Source: Epithemia pelagica
Lineage: Eukaryota > Bacillariophyta > Bacillariophyceae > Surirellales > Surirellaceae
Length of the DNA stretch: 64,000 bases
NCBI GenBank assembly: GCA_946965045.2
Contig: OX337230.1
Span: 558,001-622,000 of the forward strand
Direction: 5' to 3'
In this document: positions 41,601 through 51,320 of the stretch, piece after piece
Layout: the number at the start of each line of letters is the position of its first letter
Numbering within the stretch: position 1 is the stretch's first letter
The notes under the pieces: generated by a model
Told to the model about the DNA's origin: nothing
The model's input: only the letters and a program-made list of their open reading frames with translations
The model's database searches: none
Made by a program: the position numbers and the translations under genes

Positions 41601-44600
41601 GAACTTGCCACGGCGTGGGGATCGAGGAATCAGGATTCGGAAGAGGAACGGACGGCCATGCCACCCACACAAGCCTTTGACTCCCCACCATCATTGACAA
41701 AAGCACCTTCAGTGTCCACTCCAGGACCAAAGAAGCCGACAGTCTCCAGCAACATCCTGGAAAGACTTGCCATGGCATGGACGACCACAAATCAAGATCA
41801 CGACGACAAAACGACAATGCCACCCACACATGCCTTTGTATCAACAGCGACTGCGACAATGCCCAAGGAAACTGTAATGCCAACACCCGTAGCCCCTGTT
41901 CCTGTGTCGTCCACAGCATCCACAATGGATGATCTTGCGGAGGCATGGAAAACAACCAACCAAGATAACGACGATGACAAAGAGGCAACTGTACCAACCA
42001 CACAAGCGTTTGCATCTGTTCCGACAATGGCAGCCACGGAAATTCCAGTTCCATTGGTTTCTACGCCGCCCGAAGTATCCAGTGCCAAGTTGGAGGAACT
42101 TGCCACTGAATGGGAAACCATGAATCAGGATCGAAAAGAGGAAACAACAGCCATGCCACCCACGCAGGCATTTGCCTCTACACACAAAACGACAAAAGCA
42201 CTTCCAGTGCCAACTCCAGTACCAGCACCAAAGAAGACACCGAAAGTCTCCCATAATGTCATGGATAAACTTGCCATGGCATGGACAACCACAAATCAGG
42301 ATACCACAGACACGACGACAATGCCACCGACTAAGGCCTTTGAGTCCGTACCCACAACTACATCCAAGGAAACACCAGTACCATCATTGGTTAGTACGAC
42401 ACCCGAAGTACACAGTGCTAAGTTGGATGAGCTTGCAACGGCCTGGGGATCCATGAATAAGGATTTGGAAGGGGAAAGAACCACCATGCCACCCACACAA
42501 GCATTTGACTCCCCACCGACAACAAAAACAACGCCAGAGACAACTCCAGCACTAGCACCAAAGTCGCAAACAGTCTCGAGTAATGTTCTGGAAAAACTCG
42601 CCATGGCGTGGACAACCACAAATCAAGATCACGAGGAAACGACGGCAATGCCACCGACTCAGGCGTTTGCATCCATTCCCACCGCGAAAAGACCCGAGTT
42701 ACCTGCAGTACCAACACCGGTAGCTCCTGTACCAACGCCTGTGACGCCTGTATCATTAACAGTATCAATGGATCAGCTTGCGGCGGCATGGAAAACAACC
42801 AATCAAAATCACGACGAAAAGGCGACAATGCCACCATCGCATGTCTTTGCCTCCACAACGACAGCGACACCCATGGAAACACCAGTACCATCTATTGCGA
42901 CAACGGAACGAGGAATTACCAATTTGTCGGGTGAACTGGCCACGGCGTGGGGTTCCATGAATAAGGATCATAAAGATGAAACGACAACCATGCTTCCAAA
43001 ACACCCCGTTGGGTCCACGCCGACGACGGCGACAACAACCCCAGTGCTTACACCAAAGGCAACTCAACCACCAACACCGCAAACACCTGCTGTATCTTTT
43101 GGTCATGCCATGGAGAAACTTGCGGCTGCATGGGGATTAATGAATCAAGATAAAAGTGATAAGGTGACAATGCTACCAACAGAAGTCTCTGCATCCCCGC
43201 CGAAAGAGTCCATGGCACACCCAGTACCAGATACGCCACAAACTTTGGTACCAACGCCACCGTCGCCAAGGTCATCCGCAGTTTCAATAGATCATCTCAC
43301 GACTGCATGGGGATCCATGAATCAAGATCACGACGACACGTCATCCATGCCTCCAACTCAAGCATTTAGCTCAAAGCCCTCTACACCAGTGTCAACTCCA
43401 GTACCAGCACCCAAACCACCTGTTATTTCAAGTGTCGACCTAGATCAACTAGCTGTTGCATGGGGATCCATGAATCAAGATCACGACGACACGTCATCCA
43501 TGCCTCCAACTCAAGCATTTAGCTCAAAGCCCTCTACACCAGTGTCAACTCCAGTACCAGCACCCAAACCACCTATTATTTCAAGTGTCGACCTAGATCA
43601 ACTAGCTGTTGCATGGGGATCCATGAATCAAGATCACGACGACACGTCATCCATGCCTCCAACTCAAGCATTTAGCTCAAAGCCCTCTACACCAGTGTCA
43701 ACTCCAGTACCAGCACCCAAACCACCTGTTATTTCAAGTGTCGACCTAGATCAACTAGCGGTTGCATGGGGATCCATGAATCAAGATCACGACGACGGGT
43801 CAACCATGCCACCAACACAAGCATTCATACAAAATCAAGCGACGCCTTATCAGCACGAAACAAAGCTGTCACCAACTTCACCCGCCGACGGAACGTCTAA
43901 ACAAGTCACACCTAACCAATCTTCATCTTCGTCGACGCCAAAATCCACAACTAGCACCAACTCAAAAAATGTACTCAACAATATTTTCGAAAATATCGCA
44001 AATATATGGGGATCGATGAATCAAGATGAGGACACGAGTTCGACAATGCCACCTACAGCCGCCTTTGTTACGTCTGCACCAGCGACGCCTCCTACACCAG
44101 CAACAGTCAAGGAAAGTGCCAAACCAGCAGAACCGCCAGTGGTGTCGTCCGCGACAATGGATCAATTGGCAACGCAATGGGGATCTATGGGATCTATGAC
44201 TCAAGATGAGGACACGAGTTCGACAATGCCACCTACAGCCGCCTTTGTTACGTCTGCACCAGCGACGCCTACTACACCAGCAACAATCAAGGAAAGTGCC
44301 AAACCAGCAGAACCGCCAGTGGTGTCGTCCGTGACAATGGATCAATTGGCAACGCAATGGGGATCTATGAATCAAGATGAGGACACGAGTTCGACAATGC
44401 CACCTACAGCCGCCTTTGTTACGTCTGCACCAGCGACGCCTCCTACACCAGCAACAATCAAGGAAAGTGCCAAACCAGCAGAACCGCCAGTGGTGTCGTC
44501 CGTGACAATGGATCAATTGGCAACGCAATGGGGATCTATGAATCAAGATGAGGACACGAGTTCGACAATGCCACCTACAGCCGCCTTTGTTACGTCTGCA

Positions 44601-47600
44601 CCAGCGACACCTCCTACACCAGCAACAATCAAGGAAAGTGCCAAACCAGCAGAACCGCCAGTGGTGTCGTCCGTGACAATGGATCAATTGGCAACGCAAT
44701 GGGGATCAATGACTCAAGATGAGGACACGAGTTCGACAATGCCACCTACAGCCGCCTTTGTTACGTCTGCACCAGCGACGCCTACTACACCAGCAACAAT
44801 CAAGGAAAGTGCCACACCAGCAGAACCGCCAGTGGTGTCGTCCGTGACAATGGATCAATTGGCAACGCAATGGGGATCTATGGGATCTATGACTCAAGAT
44901 GAGGACACGAGTTCGACAATGCCACCTACAGCCGCCTTTGTTACGTCTGCACCAGCGACGCCTACTACACCAGCAACAATCAAGGAAAGTGCCAAACCAG
45001 CAGAACCGCCAGTGGTGTCGTCCGTGACAATGGATCAATTGGCAACGCAATGGGGATCTATGAATCAAGATGAGGACACGAGATCGACAATGCCACCTAC
45101 AGCCGCCTTTGTTACGTCTGCACCAGCGACGCCTCCTACACCAGCAACAATCAAGGAAAGTGCCAAACCAGCAGAACCGCCAGTGGTGTCGTCCGTGACA
45201 ATGGATCAATTGGCAACGCAATGGGGATCTATGAATCAAGATGAGGACACGAGTTCGACAATGCCACCTACAGCCGCCTTTGTTACGTCTGCACCAGCGA
45301 CACCTCCTACACCAGCAACAATCAAGGAAAGTGCCAAACCAGCAGAACCGCCAGTGGTGTCGTCCGTGACAATGGATCAATTGGCAACGCAATGGGGATC
45401 AATGACTCAAGATGAGGACACGAGTTCGACAATGCCACCTACAGCCGCCTTTGTTACGTCTGCACCAGCGACGCCTACTACACCAGCAACAATCAAGGAA
45501 AGTGCCACACCAGCAGAACCGCCAGTGGTGTCGTCCGTGACAATGGATCAATTGGCAACGCAATGGGGATCTATGGGATCTATGACTCAAGATGAGGACA
45601 CGAGTTCGACAATGCCACCTACAGCCGCCTTTGTTACGTCTGCACCAGCGACGCCTACTACACCAGCAACAATTAAGGAAAGTGCCAAACCAGCAGAACC
45701 GCCAGTGGTGTCGTCCGTGACAATGGATCAATTGGCAACGCAATGGGGATCTATGAATCAAGATGAGGACACGAGTTCGACAATGCCACCTACAGCCGCC
45801 TTTGTTACGTCTGCACCAGCGACGCCTACTACACCAGCAACAATCAAGGAAAGTGCCAAACCAGCAGAACCGCCAGTGGTGTCGTCCGTGACAATGGATC
45901 AATTGGCAACGCAATGGGGATCTATGAATCAAGATGAGGACACGAGTTCGACAATGCCACCTACAGCCGCCTTTGTTACGTCTGCACCAGCGACGCCTCC
46001 AACACCAGCAACAATCAAGGAAAGTGCCAAACCAGCAGAACCGCCAGTGGTTTCGTCCGTGACAATGGATCAATTGGCAACGCAATGGGGATCTATGAAT
46101 CAAGATGAGGACACGAGTTCGACAATGCCACCTACAGCCGCCTTTGTTACGTCTGCACCAGCGACGCCTACTACACCAGCAACAATCAAGGAAAGTGCCA
46201 AACCAGCAGAACCGCCAGTGGTGTCGTCCGTGACAATGGATCAATTGGCAACGCAATGGGGATCTATGAATCAAGATGAGGACACGAGTTCGACAATGCC
46301 ACCTACAGCCGCCTTTGTTACGTCTGCACCAGCGACGCCTCCTACACCAGCAACAATCAAGGAAAGTGCCAAACCAGCAGAACCGCCAGTGGTGTCGTCC
46401 GTGACAATGGATCAATTGGCAACGCAATGGGGATCTATGAATCAAGATGAGGACACGAGTTCGACAATGCCACCTACAGCCGCCTTTGTTACGTCTGCAC
46501 CAGCGACGCCTCCTACACCAGCAACAATCAAGGAAAGTGCCAAACCAGCAGAACCGCCAGTGGTGTCGTCCGTGACAATGGATCAATTGGCAACGCAATG
46601 GGGATCTATGAATCAAGATGAGGACACGAGTTCGACAATGCCACCTACAGCCGCCTTTGTTACGTCTGCACCAGCGACGCCTCCAACACCAGCAACAATC
46701 AAGGAAAGTGCCAAACCAGCAGAACCGCCAGTGGTTTCGTCCGTGACAATGGATCAATTGGCAACGCAATGGGGATCTATGAATCAAGATGAGGACACGA
46801 GTTCGACAATGCCACCTACAGCCGCCTTTGTTACGTCTGCACCAGCGACGCCTACTACACCAGCAACAATCAAGGAAAGTGCCACACCAGCAGAACCGCC
46901 AGTGGTGTCGTCCGTGACAATGGATCAATTGGCAACGCAATGGGGATCTATGGGATCTATGACTCAAGATGAGGACACGAGTTCGACAATGCCACCTACA
47001 GCCGCCTTTGTTACGTCTGCACCAGCGACGCCTACTACACCAGCAACAATCAAGGAAAGTGCCAAACCAGCAGAACCGCCAGTGGTTTCGTCCGTGACAA
47101 TGGATCAATTGGCAACGCAATGGGGATCTATGAACAAAGATGAGGACCCGAGTTCGACAATGCCACCTACAGCCGCCTTTGTTACGTCTGCACCAGCGAC
47201 GCCTCCTACACCAGCAACAATCAATGAAAGTGCCAAACCAGCAGAACCGCCAGTGGTGTCGTCCGTGACAATGGATCAATTGGCAACGCAATGGGGATCT
47301 ATGAATCAAGATGAGGACACGAGTTCGACAATGCCACCTACAGCCGCCTTTGTTACGTCTGCCACAGCGACGCCTCCTACACCAGCAACAATCAAGGAAA
47401 GTGCCAAACCAGCAGAACCGCCAGTGGTGTCGTCCGTGACAATGGATCAATTGGCAACGCAATGGGGATCTATGAATCAAGATGAGGACACGAGTTCGAC
47501 AATGCCACCTACAGCCGCCTTTGTTACGTCTGCACCAGCGACGCCTCCTACACCAGCAACAATCAAGGAAAGTGCCAAACCAGCAGAACCGCTAGTGGTT

Positions 47601-50600
47601 TCGTCCGTGACAATGGATCAATTGGCAACGCAATGGGGATCTATGAATCAAGATGAGGACAAGAGTTCGACAATGCCACCTACAGCCGCCTTTGTTACGT
47701 CTGCACCAGCGACGCCTACTACACCAGCAACAATCAAGGAAAGTGCCAAACCAGCAGAACCGCCAGTGGTTTCGTCCGTGACAATGGATCAATTGGCAAC
47801 GCAATGGGGATCTATGACTCAAGATGAGGACCCGAGTTCGACAATGCCACCTACAGCCGCCTTTGTTACGTCTGCACCAGCGACGCCTCCTACACCAGCA
47901 ACAATCAAGGAAAGTGCCACACCAGCAGAACCGCCAGTGGTGTCGTCCGTGACAATGGATCAATTGGCAACGCAATGGGGATCTATGGGATCTATGACTC
48001 AAGATGAGGACACGAGTTCGACAATGCCACCTACAGCCGCCTTTGTTACGTCTGCACCAGCGACGCCTACTACACCAGCAACAATCAAGGAAAGTGCCAA
48101 ACCAGCAGAACCGCCAGTGGTTTCGTCCGTGACAATGGATCAATTGGCAACGCAATGGGGATCTATGAACAAAGATGAGGACCCGAGTTCGACAATGCCA
48201 CCTACAGCCGCCTTTGTTACGTCTGCACCAGCGACGCCTCCTACACCAGCAACAATCAATGAAAGTGCCAAACCAGCAGAACCGCCAGTGGTGTCGTCCG
48301 TGACAATGGATCAATTGGCAACGCAATGGGGATCTATGAATCAAGATGAGGACACGAGTTCGACAATGCCACCTACAGCCGCCTTTGTTACGTCTGCCAC
48401 AGCGACGCCTCCTACACCAGCAACAATCAAGGAAAGTGCCAAACCAGCAGAACCGCCAGTGGTGTCGTCCGTGACAATGGATCAATTGGCAACGCAATTG
48501 GGATCTATGAATCAAGATGAGGACACGAGTTCGACAATGCCACCTACAGCCGCCTTTGTTACGTCTGCACCAGCGACGCCTCCTACACCAGCAACAATCA
48601 AGGAAAGTGCCAAACCAGCAGAACCGCTAGTGGTTTCGTCCGTGACAATGGATCAATTGGCAACGCAATGGGGATCTATGAATCAAGATGAGGACACGAG
48701 TTCGACAATGCCACCTACAGCCGCCTTTGTTACGTCTGCACCAGCGACGCCTCCTACACCAGCAACAATCAAGGAAAGTGCCAAACCAGCAGAACCGCCA
48801 GTGGTGTCGTCCGTGACAATGGATCAATTGGCAACGCAATGGGGATCTATGACTCAAGATGAGGACCCGAGTTCGACAATGCCACCTACAGCCGCACTTT
48901 TTTCGTCTGCACCAGCGACGCCTCCTACACCAGCAACAATCAAGGAAAGTGCCAAACCAGCAGAACCGCCAGTGGTGTCGTCCGTGACAATGGATCAATT
49001 GGCAACGCAATGGGGATCTATGAATCAAGATGAGGACACGAGTTCGACAATGCCACCTACAGCCGCCTTTGTTACGTCTGCACCAGCGACGCCTCCTACA
49101 CCAGCAACAATCAAGGAAAGTGCCAAACCAACAGAACCGCTAGTGGTTTCGTCCGTGACAATGGATCAATTGGCAACGCAATGGGGATCTATGAATCAAG
49201 ATGAGGACAAGAGTTCGACAATGCCACCTACAGCCGCCTTTGTTACGTCTGCACCAGCGACGCCTCCTACACCAGCAACAATCAAGGAAAGTGCCAAACC
49301 AGCAGAACCGCCAGTGGTGTCGTCCGTGACAATGGATCAATTGGCAACGCAATGGGGATCTATGACTCAAGATGAGGACCCGAGTTCGACAATGCCACCT
49401 ACAGCCGCACTTTTTTCGTCTGCACCAGCGACGCCTCCTACACCAGCAACAATCAAGGAAAGTGCCAAACCAGCAGAACCGCCAGTGGTGTCGTCCGTGA
49501 CAATGGATCAATTGGCATCGCAATGGGGATCTATGAATCAAGATGAGGACACGAGTTCGACAATGCCACCTACAGCCGCCTTTGTTTCGTCTGCACCAGC
49601 GACACCTCCTACACCAGCAACAATCAAGGAAAGTGCCAAACCAGCAGAACCGCCAGTGGTGTCGTCCGTGACAATGGATCAATTGGCATCGCAATGGGGA
49701 TCTATGAATCAAGTTGAGGACACGAGTTCGACAATACCACCTACAGCCGCCTTTGTTACGTCTGCACCAGCGACGCCTCCTACACCAACAACAATTTCAA
49801 GTCCCTCTAATGCAGCTTTCAGCAAGGAAATGCCAAAGCCCCTCGAAGTCCGTGGTGCTGTGCCAGTTTCGAAGGATTCAGGTACTTCGACGGTCAACGA
49901 TGAAGGAAGAGTTTCTTCAAGGAATAAGGAAAGTTTGAAGGATGCTTCAGGCAAGGTCGACTCACAATTTTCGCCTGGTGATTTCGCATCTATTGGAACA
50001 CCGAATAAGAAGACAGTCTCTGACAAGGATGGAAGCAAGGCAGTGACGAGATCTTTTCCATTGGGAGAAAGCAAGAGGAAGGTTCCAGATAGTGCTGCAT
50101 CTCCACCAAAGAAATCGTTTACGACATTTGATGAATTTGATGAGTCGGAAGAAGAAGCAAGTGTCTTGTTGCCTCTTGTGTTGACGATTGGATTTTCGGT
50201 CGGACTGTCTCTCCTGGCCTTGCTGCCTCTGGGAATGATTGATTTGTTTTCCGAGTCCAGGAACGCGGGACCCATTGTGCCCGCCACGACCACACGCGTC
50301 GAACCTAGTGTCAAGGGTGGTAGGAGTGAAACCAAATCGTCGGGTGCCTTGTCGAAAGAGTTGGACAAGGACAGAATATCACAAGACATGATAAAGACAG
50401 CAAAGGGTGATGCAACGAAAGCAGACGAAGCAGAAGCGGGGGAGCCGAAATCAGAAGCGGAGAATCAAGGCACAGTCTCAGCCAAGAAGTCAACACGACC
50501 CGCCCAAAAGAAACCATCCAAACCACCCAAACCAGATCCAGCCACACAACGGGCTCTCCGAAAACAGGCCCAACAAGAGCGGGCAACCACACAAGCCAAA

Positions 50601-50879
50601 AAGGTGCAGGATCGAAAAGATGCGGTACAATCCAAAAAGGCGGAACAGGCCAGAATCGTCTCCCAAGCACTCAAGGCCGAACAAGACCGATTGACACCCA
50701 AACCAAAGTCATTACCACCACCACCACCAACGAAAACATCCACGACAAATGTGGTGGAAGATAACAAGAAAGGACTAGACACAACAACACTGAACCAGCA
50801 ACAGCCGCAACCACAACAAGATGATGATTCCGCTCCTCAAACATTTGAGGATGCCATATGGCAATATGTAAATAAGTAG
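38649..50879 (+). CDS. Giant Pro/Thr/Ser-rich repeat protein (about 4,076 aa) with leader and C-terminal membrane segment
   Basis: One uninterrupted frame of 12.2 kb. The Met at 38649 is preferred; the frame is open back to 38478. Hydrophobic leader at residues 34-53 (NGFLLLLLLCFSRWWLLLG), then RMMLLVSAFSTTT, whose SAF step resembles the diatom plastid cleavage motif, then a Ser/Asp-rich region. From about residue 360 to 3714 the protein is a series of modules: L..LA..W.SMNQD, an acidic spacer, (T/S)TMPPT.AF, then a Pro/Thr/Ala linker. Modules are old and diverged to about 1,750 and nearly identical from about 1,780 on. A membrane segment is at about 3838-3867 (SVLLPLVLTIGFSVGLSLLA), followed by a Lys/Gln-rich basic, coiled-coil-like tail ending FEDAIWQYVNK. 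No enzyme domain. Location (plastid envelope, ER or surface) and function are unknown; the architecture suggests a long extended tether. Confidence 0.8.
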   Translation: MVILSTAFGPRQGPSLRRIQTRYPNVVCHHRNGFLLLLLLCFSRWWLLLGTAPTTTRMMLLVSAFSTTTTTTTLQTPLGVSRRRPLQPITTLTRTTRERPTRGGKLSRDRIVLWDSNKSPSFPFFQSDEVGDDDEYDDAFDEYDDDNDSAASKSSSSSTTPRTSVRLQDLAREWAARNLETQSERKHKESPKTMSSSSASFFASSASTTSSKPPRGASSSSSSFKGTGSNRPKTPSPPPPRDPGMPPGGYSFGSMEYHPDMGDSSSSSSSSSSPFGKMQLESYATVQQWVMGGDTPTSTSSSMKKQTSSPTTMSSVTRRTFSVPPIAAHHPYRPARGGSSLTSKTVPASPPAPRPPSTTTKTTTTTMDDLTRQWSSHRPPSDDTGKRADYAPTTIQYDMADPPERSSSSSSNDNDDNKPKEDQPSSAATRSETPRPSVPSPTQSNVKNTTLEELATEWGSRNQDSKEETTTMPPTQVFVSTPPTTTTTPVPTPSSKTPTVSSNVLEQLAMAWTTTNQAHEEHTTMPPTQAFASDKAPVPSVTTTPELPSAETLEEFATTWGSMNQDSQEEKTTMPPTQAFVSTSQTITTPVPTRSPKKPPVSSNVLEQLAMAWTTTNQDHEDKTTMPPTQSFTSTPTIASEEAPVPSATTTPELPSAEKLEELATAWGSMNQDSKEERTTMPPSHVFVSTPPTTTPVTAQVPSPKTSTVSSNVLEQLAMAWTTTNRDHEDKTTMPPTQAFTSTPTIASEEASVPSVTTTPELPSAEKLEELATAWGSMNKDSQEEKITMPPTQAFASTPTTTTPPVTTPSSKTPTVSSNVLEQLAMAWTRTNQDHEDKTTMPPTQAFTSTPTIASQEAPVHSKVTTTPELPSAKKLEELAAAWGSMNQDSQEERTTMPPSHAFVSTPPPTTPVTAPVPSPKTPTVSSNVLEQLAMAWTTTNQDHEEQTTMPPTQAFESAPTTTSEETGVTSIKASEKSSPNKLEELATAWGSRNQDSEEERTAMPPTQAFDSPPSLTKAPSVSTPGPKKPTVSSNILERLAMAWTTTNQDHDDKTTMPPTHAFVSTATATMPKETVMPTPVAPVPVSSTASTMDDLAEAWKTTNQDNDDDKEATVPTTQAFASVPTMAATEIPVPLVSTPPEVSSAKLEELATEWETMNQDRKEETTAMPPTQAFASTHKTTKALPVPTPVPAPKKTPKVSHNVMDKLAMAWTTTNQDTTDTTTMPPTKAFESVPTTTSKETPVPSLVSTTPEVHSAKLDELATAWGSMNKDLEGERTTMPPTQAFDSPPTTKTTPETTPALAPKSQTVSSNVLEKLAMAWTTTNQDHEETTAMPPTQAFASIPTAKRPELPAVPTPVAPVPTPVTPVSLTVSMDQLAAAWKTTNQNHDEKATMPPSHVFASTTTATPMETPVPSIATTERGITNLSGELATAWGSMNKDHKDETTTMLPKHPVGSTPTTATTTPVLTPKATQPPTPQTPAVSFGHAMEKLAAAWGLMNQDKSDKVTMLPTEVSASPPKESMAHPVPDTPQTLVPTPPSPRSSAVSIDHLTTAWGSMNQDHDDTSSMPPTQAFSSKPSTPVSTPVPAPKPPVISSVDLDQLAVAWGSMNQDHDDTSSMPPTQAFSSKPSTPVSTPVPAPKPPIISSVDLDQLAVAWGSMNQDHDDTSSMPPTQAFSSKPSTPVSTPVPAPKPPVISSVDLDQLAVAWGSMNQDHDDGSTMPPTQAFIQNQATPYQHETKLSPTSPADGTSKQVTPNQSSSSSTPKSTTSTNSKNVLNNIFENIANIWGSMNQDEDTSSTMPPTAAFVTSAPATPPTPATVKESAKPAEPPVVSSATMDQLATQWGSMGSMTQDEDTSSTMPPTAAFVTSAPATPTTPATIKESAKPAEPPVVSSVTMDQLATQWGSMNQDEDTSSTMPPTAAFVTSAPATPPTPATIKESAKPAEPPVVSSVTMDQLATQWGSMNQDEDTSSTMPPTAAFVTSAPATPPTPATIKESAKPAEPPVVSSVTMDQLATQWGSMTQDEDTSSTMPPTAAFVTSAPATPTTPATIKESATPAEPPVVSSVTMDQLATQWGSMGSMTQDEDTSSTMPPTAAFVTSAPATPTTPATIKESAKPAEPPVVSSVTMDQLATQWGSMNQDEDTRSTMPPTAAFVTSAPATPPTPATIKESAKPAEPPVVSSVTMDQLATQWGSMNQDEDTSSTMPPTAAFVTSAPATPPTPATIKESAKPAEPPVVSSVTMDQLATQWGSMTQDEDTSSTMPPTAAFVTSAPATPTTPATIKESATPAEPPVVSSVTMDQLATQWGSMGSMTQDEDTSSTMPPTAAFVTSAPATPTTPATIKESAKPAEPPVVSSVTMDQLATQWGSMNQDEDTSSTMPPTAAFVTSAPATPTTPATIKESAKPAEPPVVSSVTMDQLATQWGSMNQDEDTSSTMPPTAAFVTSAPATPPTPATIKESAKPAEPPVVSSVTMDQLATQWGSMNQDEDTSSTMPPTAAFVTSAPATPTTPATIKESAKPAEPPVVSSVTMDQLATQWGSMNQDEDTSSTMPPTAAFVTSAPATPPTPATIKESAKPAEPPVVSSVTMDQLATQWGSMNQDEDTSSTMPPTAAFVTSAPATPPTPATIKESAKPAEPPVVSSVTMDQLATQWGSMNQDEDTSSTMPPTAAFVTSAPATPPTPATIKESAKPAEPPVVSSVTMDQLATQWGSMNQDEDTSSTMPPTAAFVTSAPATPTTPATIKESATPAEPPVVSSVTMDQLATQWGSMGSMTQDEDTSSTMPPTAAFVTSAPATPTTPATIKESAKPAEPPVVSSVTMDQLATQWGSMNKDEDPSSTMPPTAAFVTSAPATPPTPATINESAKPAEPPVVSSVTMDQLATQWGSMNQDEDTSSTMPPTAAFVTSATATPPTPATIKESAKPAEPPVVSSVTMDQLATQWGSMNQDEDTSSTMPPTAAFVTSAPATPPTPATIKESAKPAEPLVVSSVTMDQLATQWGSMNQDEDKSSTMPPTAAFVTSAPATPTTPATIKESAKPAEPPVVSSVTMDQLATQWGSMTQDEDPSSTMPPTAAFVTSAPATPPTPATIKESATPAEPPVVSSVTMDQLATQWGSMGSMTQDEDTSSTMPPTAAFVTSAPATPTTPATIKESAKPAEPPVVSSVTMDQLATQWGSMNKDEDPSSTMPPTAAFVTSAPATPPTPATINESAKPAEPPVVSSVTMDQLATQWGSMNQDEDTSSTMPPTAAFVTSATATPPTPATIKESAKPAEPPVVSSVTMDQLATQLGSMNQDEDTSSTMPPTAAFVTSAPATPPTPATIKESAKPAEPLVVSSVTMDQLATQWGSMNQDEDTSSTMPPTAAFVTSAPATPPTPATIKESAKPAEPPVVSSVTMDQLATQWGSMTQDEDPSSTMPPTAALFSSAPATPPTPATIKESAKPAEPPVVSSVTMDQLATQWGSMNQDEDTSSTMPPTAAFVTSAPATPPTPATIKESAKPTEPLVVSSVTMDQLATQWGSMNQDEDKSSTMPPTAAFVTSAPATPPTPATIKESAKPAEPPVVSSVTMDQLATQWGSMTQDEDPSSTMPPTAALFSSAPATPPTPATIKESAKPAEPPVVSSVTMDQLASQWGSMNQDEDTSSTMPPTAAFVSSAPATPPTPATIKESAKPAEPPVVSSVTMDQLASQWGSMNQVEDTSSTIPPTAAFVTSAPATPPTPTTISSPSNAAFSKEMPKPLEVRGAVPVSKDSGTSTVNDEGRVSSRNKESLKDASGKVDSQFSPGDFASIGTPNKKTVSDKDGSKAVTRSFPLGESKRKVPDSAASPPKKSFTTFDEFDESEEEASVLLPLVLTIGFSVGLSLLALLPLGMIDLFSESRNAGPIVPATTTRVEPSVKGGRSETKSSGALSKELDKDRISQDMIKTAKGDATKADEAEAGEPKSEAENQGTVSAKKSTRPAQKKPSKPPKPDPATQRALRKQAQQERATTQAKKVQDRKDAVQSKKAEQARIVSQALKAEQDRLTPKPKSLPPPPPTKTSTTNVVEDNKKGLDTTTLNQQQPQPQQDDDSAPQTFEDAIWQYVNK
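40000..43304 (+). repeat. Diverged ~51-60-codon module array (older part)
   Basis: Alternating module types such as SSNVLEQLAMAWTTTNQDH and AEKLEELATAWGSMNQDS, each followed by TTMPPTQAF and a Thr/Pro linker. Module identity is moderate, clearly older than the homogenised array downstream. Confidence 0.8.
43305..43810 (+). repeat. Three near-identical 153-bp tandem units
   Basis: Units starting at GCATGGGGATCCATGAATCA at 43305, 43458 and 43611 are almost identical over 153 bp (51 codons), a recent local expansion separate from the 171-bp array. Confidence 0.85.
43990..49790 (+). repeat. Homogenised 171-bp coding minisatellite, 33 units
   Basis: Units begin with ATGGATCAATTGGC at 44157 and end with the last at 49674, 33 in all (a degenerate half-unit precedes them at 43990). 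Spacing is 171 bp (57 codons) except five units of 180 bp with a duplicated GSM codon triplet (starting 44157, 44850, 45543, 46920, 47955). Higher-order blocks repeat: 44337-45029 against 45030-45722 (693 bp) and 47100-48134 against 48135 onward (1,035 bp). Every unit keeps the frame. Confidence 0.95.
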
Positions 50880-50984
50880 TTAGAAAGAGAGAACGAGCAC
50901 AGTAATGTGATGCACAAATTAATCTATGTAAATAAGTAGTTAGAAAGAGAGAGCGAACACAGTTAAGACAGGCATGAATTAATC
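50865..50984 (+). repeat. 60-bp tandem duplication across the stop codon
   Basis: TATGTAAATAAGTAGTTAGA begins at 50865 and again at 50925; the two 60-bp copies differ at several sites in their second halves. The first copy contains the stop codon of the giant gene. Confidence 0.8.
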
Positions 50985-51320
50985 TATTATCACCGTCCCT
51001 TTCCAGTCCTGTTCATCGGGAAATGGCTATGCGCGCCAAGACTTGTGTATGTGTCTTTCATTTCACATTATCGCGGTTATTCGCTTTGGCTTCGATTCTT
51101 TGGGTCTCGACTGGATGGAAACGCAAGAGAATGAATTGCCAGTCCACAGAAGTTCAAGAAGCAACCGGGTGGTTGGATGCTCGTCGGTGGCCCTTTTATT
51201 GCGTGTAGGTCAACCAAAAGGGATCCAACCTCCAAATCACCATTAAGAGTCCATATTTTGCTCTGTAGACTCTGGAATGCTTTGTCCACACATTTTATCT
51301 CCGTGCTGGTGTGCGCTGTT
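50985..51320. other. Convergent intergenic region
   Basis: About 340 bp after the duplicated 3' end of the giant gene; nothing else recognised. Confidence 0.45.

Noticed and set aside
43962-49712. Long antisense frames (up to 693 codons, Cys/Trp/His/Arg-rich) opposite the minisatellite
   Set aside because: They arise because the 171-bp unit has no antisense stop in that frame and the unit is repeated; composition is non-protein-like and the sense frame has leader and membrane segment.
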